Assembly: GCA_020152595.1 (NCBI GenBank)
Contig: JAIGNY010000176.1
Span: 638,501-702,500 of the forward strand
Reading direction: 5' to 3'
Source: Chiridota heheva
Taxonomy: Eukaryota > Echinodermata > Holothuroidea > Apodida > Chiridotidae
Length of the DNA: 64,000 nucleotides
Below are positions 26,455 through 37,136 of this stretch, in pieces. The notes beneath the pieces are model-generated. The model was given only the letters and a program-made list of their open reading frames with translations, made no database searches and was not told where the DNA came from. A program made the translations under genes and the position numbers. Each line of letters starts with the position of its first letter. Within the stretch, counting starts at the first letter, position 1.

Positions 26455-26849
26455 CTGCGGAAGAGAAATTTAAAAAGAAAATGTACAGTAAGCCAATAAA
26501 CACAACTCAACAGAAAGTCTATAAATGTGTAAACCATTATTCTTATCTTATTTTAAAGGTATTTTCAAAACCACCTAAAATAATGTAGATGTCAAAAGTA
26601 TCAGAAACTTATCTACTTGTAGTTTTCTGAACTTCCCGGTTTAAATGCTCTTTGTCGGGGGTAAATGGCACAGAGACAGTCTGAGTGCCAAACTAAGGTA
26701 AAAATCAAATCAGAGTGCTATAAAAAAGGGATAGGAAAGATAAATATGAAAGGTAAGTGAGGTATAAGATATAGGAGGGAGAGGAGGGAAGGAACCCCGA
26801 AAAAGTGGTAATGGTAGGGGTGTTCAGCCTATCAACCAAAAACCATAAA

Positions 26850-27040
26850 CGCAGTAAGACTCAACCGAAAACCATACCCCCAGTACAACAAACTGGTTGG
26901 TACCCTGCAGCACGAAATTATACAATTTTGATTTCAGCAGTATGAAAGAAGTCAATTTTGATGATACCTGCCGAATCGAGTTCTCAACGAAAATATTGTA
27001 AAAATAGACCAGCACTACGAAATTAACACAGTAAAACAGC
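26850..27040. repeat. Dispersed repeat shared with 59.99-60.12 kb
   Basis: CACGAAATTATACAATTTTG, AAAATATTGTAAAAATAGAC and CGAAATTAACACAGTAAAAC recur in the same order near 60.0-60.1 kb with modest divergence. Both copies read ...FYCVNFV... on the minus strand, but no longer protein is evident. Confidence 0.6.
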
Positions 27041-27189
27041 ATTTGTAATGTTTGAATAGGCAGAACTCTTTATTTTCTTAAGTAAACCTAATGTATTTTC
27101 ATCCTACACCAAATCCCTTTGAAGGAGGGTAAATTTCTAGAAGTCTTTGGCTCTTTACCTCACATTCATGCAATGTTAGTTAAAGTTAA

Positions 27190-30100
27190 GTTAATGTTTG
27201 TTTGATAAGGGCTTAACGGTACCATGACAGCGTGGATCAAATTGTGCCTGAGAGATTAGGTCACTTTAGAGGTAGGAAGAAAAGAAAACAGGGGGAGAAT
27301 TAGAGAAATACAAGAACTGAAATTCAGAAAGCTGGGATCGAGAGAGGAGGTGCACGGGTGAAAAAAACAAAGTAGAGAGTGGGAGGGGGAGTGGAAGAGG
27401 AAGACTAAATATGGTTGTAGAGGGAAGCATGATGAAGGAAGGAGATAATTTTACCCGGAGGGTTTTTCTGGAAAAACTCGGCAATTGAGTTGTGGAGAGC
27501 GAGGGAAGCTCTGGAAAGGTTGCACAGGGGGCAAGCAAAGATAACGTGATGGACTGTGAGGGTGCAATGACAATTGTTGGGTTGGGGGAGCCAATAAGGA
27601 GGTGGGAGTGAGTGAGGTGGGTGTGACCTATTCAAAGACGGGTAATATGAACGTTGTCGACACGAGAGAGGTTGTTGATGGTGGGTTTAATCGGAATGGT
27701 GGGCTGGATGACATGGAGTTTATATCAATTTGGGAGTCCCATGAGGTTATCCAGCGGTCATGAACAAGGGAAGCGATAAGCGGTTTGATGTCAGAAGGGT
27801 TTTGGAAAATGGGGTAGGGGGAGGTTGTGGGCAAGCTTAGCAGCTGCATCAGCTCTGTCATTGCCAGGAATGCCAACATAGCTGGGTATCCAAAGGGTAT
27901 CCAGAAGAAAAGAATACTGTTCTTTTTCTGCAGAGGGTGGGCGGAATGAGTTTCCGGAGGAGGAGGTGGGGTGTGAAGTTATCCCATTTAAGATTGAGTA
28001 AAGAAGTAAGAGCAGCCTTGGAGTCGGAGAAGATGGCAAAGTGGCTGAGCGAAAAGTACTCAATAAAGTTAAAGGCGAGGAGGTAGCCTTTGCCTCTGAT
28101 GAAAAGATGGACGAGTAGTCAGGAAGTATGCTACTGAGGGTGATGTCTTGAATGATGGCAGCAGCAGCTGTCTTGTTGCCTTCCTTGGAGCCATCAGTAT
28201 AGATGGAGGTGTAGTTTGAGAGTTGGTCTTTGATTTGGTTGTGGAGATTGATTAAGCGGTTAGGGTGGGTTTGGGTTTTGTGATAAGTGGAGAGGCCCAG
28301 GTGGATAGAAGGGAGGGGGATGGCCCAAGGAGGAAAAGTGGGCCAGGAGAAGGTGCCAAGAGTGGCGGGGTTGATGCCGAGATGGAGGTCTGATTTAATG
28401 CGTAAGCTAAAGGAAGGGGATAGGGTTTTAGTCCTATCAAAGAGGGTGGAGAAATTGGGGTACCTAATGAGGTTGTAAACAGGGTTCTAGGTGTTGGTGA
28501 GGACTCTAAAAGCATAAAAGAGGCTAAGCTTTCTACACCTAAATAAAAAGGGGAGTTCGTTGGCTTCAACATGAGGGCTGGTGATTGGGGACGTCCTGTA
28601 GGCACCCAGGCAAAGCCTGAGGGCTTCAATTTAAATGGTGTTGGTTGATGTGGTTGAGGTATGAGTTGTGAGCAACACAGTAGACAATATTGCCGTAGTC
28701 AAGCTTGGCACGAATGGTGAGCCTGAAGATTTTAAGGAGAGCATGGCGGTTCACACTTCAAGTGGTGTTGGAGAGGAGGAGGAGAATGTTAAGGGAGCTG
28801 TTGCATTTCTGTTACAAGTTGGTGATGTGTACGTTGCTTGTAGGAGAGCTTGGGATCTAGAGTTAAACCCAGGAACTTTGTGTCTTCAACTTTGGAGATG
28901 CGATTGCCATTGAGCACGAGATTCGGGCTGGGGTGGATGTTGTTGAAATGACAAAAGTGCATACAGACTGTTTTGTCTTTGGAGAATTTAAAACCGTTAT
29001 TTTTGCACCAGACATGCAGCTGGTTGAGGCTGAGTTGGAGTCTATATTCGACAAGAGGAAAGCTAGGGGAGGAGTAAAAGAAGGTGAAGTCGTCTACCTA
29101 GAGGGTACGTTTGATGTTGGGGCCAAGGTTGTCCGCAATGTCATTAATGCTCAGGTTGAAGAGGGTGGGGGAGAGAATGCTGCTTTGGGGAACGCCCTCC
29201 TCTTGGGGGTAGGGGTTGGAGAGGGTGTGGCCAATACAAACTTGGAACTGCCTGGGTGAGAGGAAGTTTTGAATAAAGATGGGGAGGTGGCCTCTGAGGC
29301 CGATGGTGTCAAGTTTGTGGAATGCCAAATTTCCAAGTAGTGTCAAAAGCTTTCTCGAGGTCGAAAAACATGGCAATGAGGTGTTCCTTTTTTGCAAAGG
29401 ATTCCTGGATAGCGGTGTTGAGCGTAATTAACTGGTCTAGGGTATTGTGACGTTTCCTGAAGCCGCTTTGGTGAGGGGAGAGGATTCTGTTGGTCTCAAG
29501 GAGCCAGTATAGTCTCTGGTTAATGATCCTTTCCATAATTTTACAAAGACAGCAGGTGAAGGCGATGGGGCGGTAACTGGAGGGGTCGGTACTGTCCTTC
29601 TCCGGTTTAGGGATGGAGGTGACAAGAGCTGTTCTCCAGATAGGGGGAAAGGAGTGTGAGGACCAAATGTGGTTGAGTATGGTGAGTAGGGTAGTGGTGG
29701 CCTTGTTGGGGAGGTGTTTCAGGAACTAGTAGGGGATGTTATTTGGGCCCTTGGAGGTGCAGCCAGCGACGTGGATGGTTTAATTCAGAAAGGGTGAGAG
29801 GGGTGTTGTAGCTCTCGGAGTTGTCGGAGGGAAAGGTAATACTCCCAGCTTCATCATGAGCTTTTTAAATTTTGAAAGCATTGGAGTAGTTGGCCTAGGA
29901 CGAGATGTTGCTGAAAGAGGCGGCGAGGTGGTTAACAATGTCTTTTTTCACGGTGAGAAGGTTACCATTCCAGGAGAGATGAGAGATGGGAAACTTGCCC
30001 ACCCTGCCGTGAAAGCTGTTAAGCATTCTCCAAATCTTCTTAGTGGGGGTGTTGGTGGTGATAGAAGAGATGAAGTTGTTCCAAGTGTTGGTTTTACTGT

Positions 30101-31015
30101 CCTTGATAGTGCGCCTGGCCTTGGCACGGTGGATGCAAAAGAGGTTGAGGTTGTGGGTGGTCGGTTAGTTTTGAAGTTCCTGAGGGCCCTTTTCCTGTTC
30201 TTGATGGCGGTTTTGCAGTCATCAGAGAACCAGGGGTTGGGGGGTGTTTAGGGGGTTTGAAGGTTTTGGGATAGAGCAGGTGGCGATGTTGATAAGGATA
30301 TTACCGAAGTTTGACATGGGATCCTCACCCTCGAGGAGATGGGGAGACAGGTGTAAGTCACAGAGGGTTTTGAAAAGGGGCCAGTCAGCCTTCCCGAGGT
30401 TCCAATTGGGGGTGTAGTCAGTGGGGGTTTGAAGGTTGGAGTGTATAAGAAAAGGGTAATGGTCACTACCACAGAGATCAGCAGTGACCTTCCAGCTAAT
30501 ATCAAGGAGGACGTTGGGGGAACAGATAGACAGGTCAATACAGGTAAGGGAGCCTGTGGCAGGGTGAAGGTAGGTCGGGGAGTTATTATTGAGCAAGGAG
30601 AAACTGTGCTGTCGAAGAGTGTTTTCGATGAGCTTGCCTCTGGGGGGTGGTGGTATAAGAGCTGCACAGAGGGTTGTGGGTGTTAAAGTCACCAAGAAGG
30701 ATTAAGGGGGAGGGGAGCTGAGAGATAAAGTTGTTAAGGCTGGTTAGCTGAATGTTGGCATTGTGGGGAGATAGATATTGCAAAGAGTGAAGGTTTTGTG
30801 GAGGAAGATAGACATACCTGAAGGTCAGATTGCACATAAACAGGGCTGTGTGGGATATCGTGTCTAACGAGAATGGAGACGCCCCCACAGGCCATGTCGG
30901 CGTCCACTTGATGTTTGTGATAGCAAGCGAAGTTGTTGAGGGAATAATGGTCAGTGGTTTTCAAGAAGGTTTCTTGTAGGCAGAAGACGACCGGATTGAA
31001 GGTGGTGGGTGGCAG
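27190..31015 (-). pseudogene. I-group (EN-RT-RNase H) non-LTR retrotransposon
   Basis: Domains in minus-strand order: an APE-type endonuclease (31010-30230) with CLQET near the 5' edge, GGVSILVRHDIP, LLGDFNTHNPL and CGSDHYPFLI; a reverse transcriptase (about 29.7-28.8 kb) with SGFRKRHNTLDQL, FFDLEKAFDTTW, GVPQSSILSPTLFNLSIND and VDDFTFFYSSP; an RNase H end (about 28.05-27.8 kb) with IPSYVGIPGNDRADAAAKLA; and a Cys/His C-terminus (about 27.6 kb) with CHCTLTVHHVIFACPLC. The EN-RT-RNH order is that of the I group (I, Nimb and relatives). Inactivating changes include a TAG just before VDD and many frameshifts. The 5' end is truncated at the EN start. It lies in an intron, in the same orientation as the host gene. 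Confidence 0.88.
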
Positions 31016-31019
31016 AAAG

Positions 31020-31300
31020 TTAAGTTAAATCCATCTGAGCGATTAGGCCCATAGGGCCAATGCATATCCCCAGTTTTTAAGGTGCAAGCGGATGAAGGCA
31101 TGATTCTCCCTGGATGGGGCACCAGCTTATTGCAGTTTAACTCCCCAGCAATGCTGGTACTCATTTTACAGCTGAGTGGACTGGAGCAAGTAGAGTCAAG
31201 AGTCTTGCCCAAGGACACAATGTAGCGCTCGCAGCAGGAGTTGAACCTGGTATTTCTCACATACGAGCATGACTCCTTTACTACTGAGCCACTGTATCTC
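31020..31300. repeat. Dispersed ~250-bp repeat, copy 1
   Basis: GGATGGGGCACCAGCTTATT, GCAGTTTAACTCCCCAGC, GGTACTCATTTTACAGCTGA and the GAACCTGGTATTTCTCAC...ACTGAGCCACTG end match the segment at 34.80-35.02 kb in order. The terminal part resembles a complemented tRNA-like box (GAACC...), so a SINE-like origin is possible but unproven. Confidence 0.7.
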
Positions 31301-31528
31301 CAATATAATAAGCCTCCAAATTCAAAACATCATCAGAAATTAAAACTGAAAATGTTTTAGCTGTATTTCCATTCATGCATACATATGTTACATTAAAAAA
31401 TATTCACACTTTGATCAAACAAAACCTGGAAACTACAAAAGCTACTTTGAAATTTTAAAAACTTTTTTGAATCACAATGTGATGTTCTTGGTATTTACAA
31501 GGTTTAAAGCTGCCCATTGACCTTCAAC

Positions 31529-32097
31529 CAGTGGCATGACCTCCCCAAAAAAGTCCTTCAGATTTTTTTAAAAACCAGGAGAAAGACATTTTTGGAGACA
31601 TGGAGGAACGAGATCATGTGATTGAATCATTAGAAATGGCTTTGCTCAAAACCAGGAACATCTTAACCTGCCCTCGAATGGAGCAGGGCCCGTCGAAGAA
31701 AAAGTTATATATCTCTTTGTTTCTCAAACCACAAAACTGTATAGTTTCACCTCTTCAAGGCTCCTTCAAGAAAACAACACTCCTACTGGTGTTACATGGT
31801 ACTTTTAGTGACACAAATCTGAATATAATGACAATCCTCAATTGTAATATAAGTAGTAACTGTAATCAATGCTGGCATTATTTGTCTTTGCTGCTGGGGA
31901 AAGATAAAGTGATCTATGAGCATAGAATATCTATACCTCAATGTTATGATGCAAAGTTAATCTTGTATAATGACGGTGGTTAATTTGTTGCTTCAAAATT
32001 GCAGGCCAAATTTTTAAGCAGTGCCTTTACTAATGATGACATGAAGGCCATTCAGTGGTACCCGGAAGCCAAATATTTTACCCTTGCCACGCCACTG
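31529..32097. mobile_element. hAT-type MITE, 569 bp, 8-bp target duplication
   Basis: Inverted ends CAGTGGCATGAC at 31529 and the complement of CAGTGGCGTGGC ending at 32097. The 8-bp flanks are CCTTCAAC (31521-31528) and CCTTGAAC (32098-32105), one mismatch. Eight-bp duplications with CAG-type ends are typical of hAT transposons. The 127-codon plus frame inside (31600-31983) has no transposase motif. The insertion ends 28 bp from the donor of the 32.13-kb coding exon. Confidence 0.75.
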
Positions 32098-32133
32098 CCT
32101 TGAACATTCTACCATAACTACAGAAGCACCTAC

Positions 32134-32181
32134 CTGCGGGCGAGTTTAATTATATCAGAAATTCCTCTTAAAATATGTGAC
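32134..32181 (-). CDS. Coding exon (fifth recognised), 48 nt
   Basis: Acceptor GGTTTACATCATGGTCAG before 32181 and a near-consensus donor CGCAG|GTAGGT after 32134. Entering with the two bases AG left by the preceding exon, it reads R then SHILRGISDIIKLAR and leaves two bases, AG. This is the only frame that avoids the stops in this exon when the 33.5-kb exon is attached, so it fixes that exon's frame too. Its length is a multiple of three, so skipping it would keep the frame. It is too short for family recognition; the sequence has an amphipathic-helix look. A hAT-type MITE has landed just downstream of the donor. Confidence 0.7.
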
Positions 32182-32923
32182 CTGACCATGATGTAAACCT
32201 CTCACAACAACAATTATCAGTTGACTGCATGTGATCGGTCCAAAAAAAATAATGCTCAAATAAAATCATACTTACATATACACCTGCCTAGATCACATTG
32301 GCCAAATGGGTGTTAAAAGACTATGTGACAAATTTCCAGGAAATCAATATAGAACACGCAAGGTCTAAAAACTAAACCAGCCATTAATATATACAAGATG
32401 GCATACTGTAATTTAATAGCTTTTAAATGGTGTGAATTGTTCTGATCATCCAGAACAATGGTAGGCACACTGCATGTATCAATTTTTCAGGGAAATAATG
32501 TTATTGATTTATTCAAAGTAGGTTTGAATAACAGCTGATTAATTGCTGTGTGTCTTAATTGAATTTGTATGTCACAGACTACTAATTCAGGTAATAATGG
32601 ATAGACTGTATAAGGGCCTATGGGCAGGTAGGGATTTTAGATTCACCAGAAAAAGCTTTAAATTCTGAACAGAAGTCTTTAAATTATGTCAAAAGGACCT
32701 GTAGTTTTTTAAGTTATAGCTAAAAAAGAACTTCTTCGCCATATACAACTGCTCCCATTCAACTAACGTTGGTGAAGATTGAAAAACAGCAAGGTAACAA
32801 AATGAAAATCAGGTTTTCTTGATGTGATATTACAAACTTTCAATACAATTTGCATAATATGTTATATTAAGGCCTGCAAATTCAAAATGCTGTAAAATGG
32901 TCTATTTTGATGAAACTTTCTGC

Positions 32924-33348
32924 CATATCCATGGTTTAGCCTATATCCATGGTTTATAGCCTGTATCCATAGTTTGTAGCCTATTTTCATGGTTTATAGC
33001 ATATTTTCATGATTTATAGCCTATTTCTATGGTTTATAGCATATTTTTATGGTTTATAGCCTATTTTTATGGTTTATAGCCTATTTTCATGGGTTATAGC
33101 CTATTTTCATGGTTTATAGCCTATTTCTATGTTCTATAGCATATTTTTATGGTTTATAGCCTATATCCATGGTTTATAGCCTGTATCCATGGTTTATAGC
33201 CTATATCCATGGTTTATAGCCTATACCCATGGTTTATAGCCTATACCCATGGTTTATAGCCTATGTCCATGGTTTATAGCCTATATCCATGGCTTATAGC
33301 CAATTTTCATGGTTTATAGCCTATATCCATGATTTATAGCCTATTTTC
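32924..33348 (+). repeat. 20-bp minisatellite, about 21 copies
   Basis: Units of the form ATGGTTTATAGCCTATATCC with TTTTC, TTTCT and ACCC variants at the end of the unit. It lies within the intron between the exons at 33.5 and 32.2 kb. Confidence 0.95.
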
Positions 33349-33511
33349 CTCAAAATAAGCTTACAATGTTGCTACCTGTCACTCTTTACATGAACATGGG
33401 AACTGGTGATACATATACTGCTTTAGTTACTGAAAACAAAAGTCTATTCCTTCAATATCAACATAAAATATATAAAAAATCTAAATGCAATATATGAAAA
33501 TGGTTTAATAC

Positions 33512-33563
33512 CTGTAACATTCAATTGCTGGATCTGAATTAGATGTCGCAATGTTAAAGGAAC
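33512..33563 (-). CDS. Coding exon (fourth recognised)
   Basis: The donor ACAG|GTATTA follows 33512. Two candidate acceptors lie 8 nt apart: CCTACACAG before 33571 and GACTCAAG before 33563. The chain of phases selects 33563: G left by the exon at 34.45 kb plus GT gives Gly, then SFNIATSNSDPAIECY, and two bases AG go forward. Using the first acceptor with the same upstream exon would force a frame that hits a stop in the next exon. If an unseen exon preceded it, the 33571 acceptor would still give the same downstream residues. The downstream intron carries a 20-bp minisatellite. Family not recognised. Confidence 0.65.
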
Positions 33564-33737
33564 CTTGAGTCCTGTGTAGGGATAAGTAAAAGAAGTTAGA
33601 AAAATCAATTTAATATGATCAACTTTGAAAATTGTTATATTGTCAGACTCGAAAATAACTACTTTGATTATTTGTTTCATCTATTTGGTATTTCTTGGAG
33701 ATATTTTGAAACATGAGCTGTAGCTTTATTTTCCAGT

Positions 33738-34165
33738 GTTCACCACCCTGCCTCTATTTTCTTCCTCCCTGCCACTGTTTTCTTTCACCCTGCCACTGTT
33801 TTCTTCCACCCTGCCCCTATTTTCTTCCAACCTGCCCTGAATTTTCTTCTACCAAGCCCCACGTTATCTCTACCCTGCCCTGACTTTTCTCATAACATGC
33901 CTCTATCATCTCCACCCTGCCCCTATTTTCTTCTAACCTGCCCTGAATTTTCTTCCACCATGCCCCTCATTAACATTGTTGTTGATATTTTTGTACATAT
34001 TTTGTGAAAAGGGCTAAAGGCCTAGTGCACTGATTTAATCAATGAATCATCTTTACCTTGCCCTGTTTTTTTTCTATCAATCCTGTCATTATCTCCACCT
34101 TGCCCCTTTTTCTTCCACCATGCCCCTCGCTGTCTCTACCCTGCCCCAATTTTCTTCATAAAAGC
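33738..34165 (+). repeat. Degenerate CCTGCCCC...TTTTCTTCCA repeats, block 1
   Basis: About 18 imperfect units of 20-27 bp (CACCCTGCCACTGTTTTCTTC and variants), interrupted near 33.97-34.05 kb. A second block of the same text lies at 34.50-34.63 kb. Confidence 0.8.
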
Positions 34166-34447
34166 AATATCTTTCCCTAGGAGAAATATGGTCCGTCAAT
34201 CATTCACATAATTCATTTTTAACACCAGTTGAAAACAAATTTCTCCCACTAAGACACCTAACACGGATGAGTGATTTCAATCACAATAATGCCTTGAATA
34301 TTTAGCACTGGCTTTCTGTAATCTTATACACACAAATGGCCTTGGGCTACCTGGCTGTGGTGTGCATGGGAATGGCAGATAAACAATTATTGTTTGGAGT
34401 GGAAACACAATACACTGAACAGGAAGTCGGGTTGGTAATTGTCATAC

Positions 34448-34483
34448 CTGAGTTTTCAGGATTAACTCTGGTGTCGGGGTAGG
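34448..34483 (-). CDS. Micro-exon (third recognised), 36 nt
   Basis: Acceptor AAGTTTCTCTTTAAG before 34483 and strong donor CTCAG|GTATGA after 34448. With the single base G carried from the 36.3-kb exon it reads AYPDTRVNPENS and leaves one G. The length is a multiple of three, so this exon could be skipped without changing frame, a pattern common in alternatively spliced micro-exons. An alternative AG at 34468 leads to a stop in the next exon. It lies between the two C-rich repeat blocks. Because it is so short, chance remains the main alternative; the support is the phase match on both sides. Confidence 0.6.
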
Positions 34484-34499
34484 CTTAAAGAGAAACTTT

Positions 34500-34640
34500 T
34501 CGGCATGTTCTACCATGCCTCTAAATATTTCCACCCTGCCCCTATTTTTCCAACTTGCCCCTCAATATCTCCATGCAGTCCCCTAATTTCTTTCACCCTG
34601 CCACTGTTTTCTTCCACCATGCCCCATTTTCACGTATTAT
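34500..34640 (+). repeat. Degenerate CCTGCCCC repeats, block 2
   Basis: ACCATGCCTCTAAATATTTC, CACCCTGCCCC and CACCCTGCCACTGTTTTCTTC, as in block 1. Confidence 0.75.
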
Positions 34641-34794
34641 CTACATTTTGCAAGTGCACAGTTTTAAACATTAATTTTGAAAATTACTTGAAGATTCCCT
34701 ACAGTTCTCCAATATATTTTCAATATAAAGAAACCCAGATACACTTTTAAAAAGATTTAAATTCCTTCAAGCCTTGAGGGCTTATACCTGGTTT

Positions 34795-35022
34795 CCATGG
34801 TGCTAAACGGATAAGAGTACTTGACTCCCCTGGAATGGGACACCAGTCCATTGCAGGTTAACTCCCCAGCCCAAAACTGGTACTCTTTTCAAAGCTGAGT
34901 AAACTAGAGCAAATGGGATTAAGTATCTTGCTCAATGGCACAGCACAGCGCCTTGGCTGAGATTCAATCCCAGTACCGTTAAGAGGTCGTTGCCCTAACC
35001 ACTGGGCTACAGCACTCCCGAT
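34795..35022. repeat. Dispersed ~250-bp repeat, copy 2
   Basis: GGAATGGGACACCAGTCCAT, GCAGGTTAACTCCCCAGC, TGGTACTCTTTTCAAAGCTG and the GATTCAATCCCAGTACC...CTAACCACTGGGCTACAG end. The last segment looks like the complement of a tRNA-type A/B-box region, hinting at a SINE. Same family as 31.02-31.30 kb. Confidence 0.7.
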
Positions 35023-35235
35023 ACTATAGTTTTAATGACTCCCCTTTTTTTATTTAATACTCTGACCCCTTTTGGATCAAACTATTGGTTTGCCAGAGAT
35101 CCTGAATTTATCAAGATGAAGGTAAACATACATTGATTATTTGATAGTTTACTTTGAAGTAACTGACAACTTCAACTTCACATTGCATGGCCTTTAATCA
35201 CTACTGTACTAAAATATAATTTTTGGTACCCATCC

Positions 35236-35412
35236 CTTTTTAGATCGAGCTAGGGTGGGCAGCGGGGCATTCAAATTATTGGGGGAACAAATACTGAAAA
35301 ATAAGCATGTTTTAACTTGAATTAATTAATTTCCTCTAAATTTTCGACACACTTTCATCTAACGTTATGGGGGGCCGGAATGCCCCTGTTCCCCTGGCTC
35401 TGCCACCCCTAT
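35236..35412 (+). repeat. Dispersed repeat shared with 63.49-63.65 kb
   Basis: GGGGCATTCAAATTATTGGG, GAAAAATAAGCAT, TTTTCGACACACTTTCATCT and the GGGGGCCGGAATGCCCC end correspond in order to the segment at 63.5-63.65 kb. Confidence 0.6.
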
Positions 35413-35469
35413 ATATCACCACCTCACTTGTACGCATTTGACTTTTGGCCATTGTGCTTACCTTGATGG

Positions 35470-35640
35470 CTTGGTTTGGTTTGTTGATGTTTAACGGTCC
35501 TGTGACAGTCAGGGGTCAAATGTGCCAAAAGGGAGTTAAAAATTTAAGGTGCAAGATTTAGGACAGAGATGGTTGGGAGAGGGAGAGAGGATAGTAAGGA
35601 GAGAAAAAACAAAAATAAAGGTGCAAAATAAAATTTATAA
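35470..35640 (-). mobile_element. 3' end of an I-like retrotransposon (family 2)
   Basis: GGTTTGGTTTGTTGATGTTT, GTGCCAAAAGGGAGTTAAAA and AGGTGCAAGATTTAGGACAG match the 3' region of the larger fragment at 55.75-56.24 kb. Only the 3' UTR remains. Confidence 0.7.
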
Positions 35641-36323
35641 AAAAACCTTGAACCTAGAATTGAAACTCATTTTTTTTCTTCTAAAAGTATGAATGCATAG
35701 TGCATATTAAAAATAATAAAATTACAAACAGAAATTTCTGGCCTTCAATCATAATAAATGTTTATGATTTATGACCAGGCAAGACTTTTTATTCCATTTC
35801 ACTTTGTTTTTTTTATCATTTCCCACAAGTCTTTGAAAAACAGCAAGGAGTTTTTAAAACTTGTTTTCTTATCTTAGTTATCTTAGGTATACCCACCCAT
35901 AAACATCTAGCTGGAATTATATTTATATCACTGTTTTAATGGCTAAAGTTTAGCAAACAATTTGAACTGTTTAAAGACTGATACAAAGATTTTAACCAAT
36001 CTTCCCATTCACACATCAAATTTTACAATTACTGAAAATCCCTAAACTTTGGTCAGCCACAACAGTAGGGCCTACGACTAATATCATTTTCAATAATTCA
36101 AACGAGACAAAAACGTACAATTTTCTACCTTGATATATGATAGAGAAATCAAAAATAGCTCAACTACCCCCAAAACCCCATCATAAAATCTAATTCCACT
36201 CTCAAGTTGTCCAACTTTTGATTTTGTAACATGACGCTGCCATTTTGCAGACTTTTTGTGTTGAAATCATGCCAATAAATGCAAACGGATGACATAATTT
36301 GCCATGTGTGCTAGCACACATAC

Positions 36324-36412
36324 CATATTTCTTTAGAATTCTTTTAATGGTTTTCCAAACTGCTTTGACTTGAAGTTCTTTGGGCTTGACATACAAATAA
36401 AACTTCATAGCC
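36324..36412 (-). CDS. Coding exon (second recognised), 89 nt
   Basis: Acceptor TTTTCCTTTGCACAG before 36412 and donor AAATATG|GTATGTG after 36324, both near consensus. Two frames contain stops; the open one reads AMKFYLYVKPKELQVKAVW then KTIKRILKKY. It is basic and helix-prone (Lys/Arg/Leu spaced i, i+3/4). It enters needing one base: AT from the large exon plus G gives Met. It leaves one base G. This fit is the main reason to believe that the large exon ends in its alternative frame. The residues do not match a family that I recognise. Confidence 0.75.
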
Positions 36413-36968
36413 CTGTGCAAAGGAAAATGTATTTCTTAGAACATAACAAAATTTGAAATAGATTATAAAGAAATACATTAATATTCTAGTCTGTACTGGG
36501 TGTATGACATCATTCTTAGAGGATGTATGAACAAAATGGCAGCTCCCATGTAAGTTAATATCATCTGACATAATTAATGTTTTAATAAATTAGAAGATTT
36601 ATGCTAAATTGTTTTATAGGATGTGACTATGTGACTTTTGTTCAGATGACTTATGATTATTATTTCTATCATATTAAATGAAGAAAAAAGCAGACTTCAT
36701 GTCTCCATTAAAGACTAATGTTCTGCTCTTTTTAATAGGCTGTAAACTGTAGGTATCTGTGGAATTTGAATAGAAAAATATATGCGATGATGACAACGAC
36801 GAGTGAACACAATATATGCTGTAGATAGTTTTGTTATGACTCACACTGCACATTACATTGTATGCATTTGAATGAGCTTAACCATCTGTCAACATACAAA
36901 GGTGTGGTCTCAGATTATGAAAAATCTTTACCATTTACAAATATTTTCATATTATAAATAAATCGTCA

Positions 36969-37136
36969 CTGTTTTGACATAGTGACGAATGAAAGATCGA
37001 CTGGAAAAGTGTTTTTTTCGTTTTGACATTTTCCTCGTTTTATATAGCTAATAAATTAAATAAACTCTAAATAATTGGTAATCATAGTAATTTGCAATTA
37101 AACTTTAATTGCACATTCATCACTATGTCAAAACAG
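36969..37136. mobile_element. 168-bp MITE with 23-bp inverted ends
   Basis: CTGTTTTGACATAGTGACGA (36969-36991) is inverted at 37114-37136 (TCATCACTATGTCAAAACAG), with one mismatch over 23 bp. The inside is AT-rich with no frame. No clear target duplication was found. It lies in the intron upstream of the 36.3-kb exon, just before the palindrome. Confidence 0.7.

Noticed and set aside
28287-30251. Plus-strand frames of 60-131 codons over the I-like element
   Set aside because: Shadows of the G-rich complement of the minus-strand retrotransposon, which itself has clear EN, RT and RNase H motifs.
31600-31983. 127-codon plus-strand frame as a gene
   Set aside because: It lies wholly inside the hAT-type MITE, opposite to the host gene, with no recognised motif.
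35449-35470. Minus-strand consensus donor CATCAAG|GTAAGC as an exon end
   Set aside because: The upstream sequence is the 3' end of an I-like retrotransposon, and no acceptor or open frame fits the phase chain.
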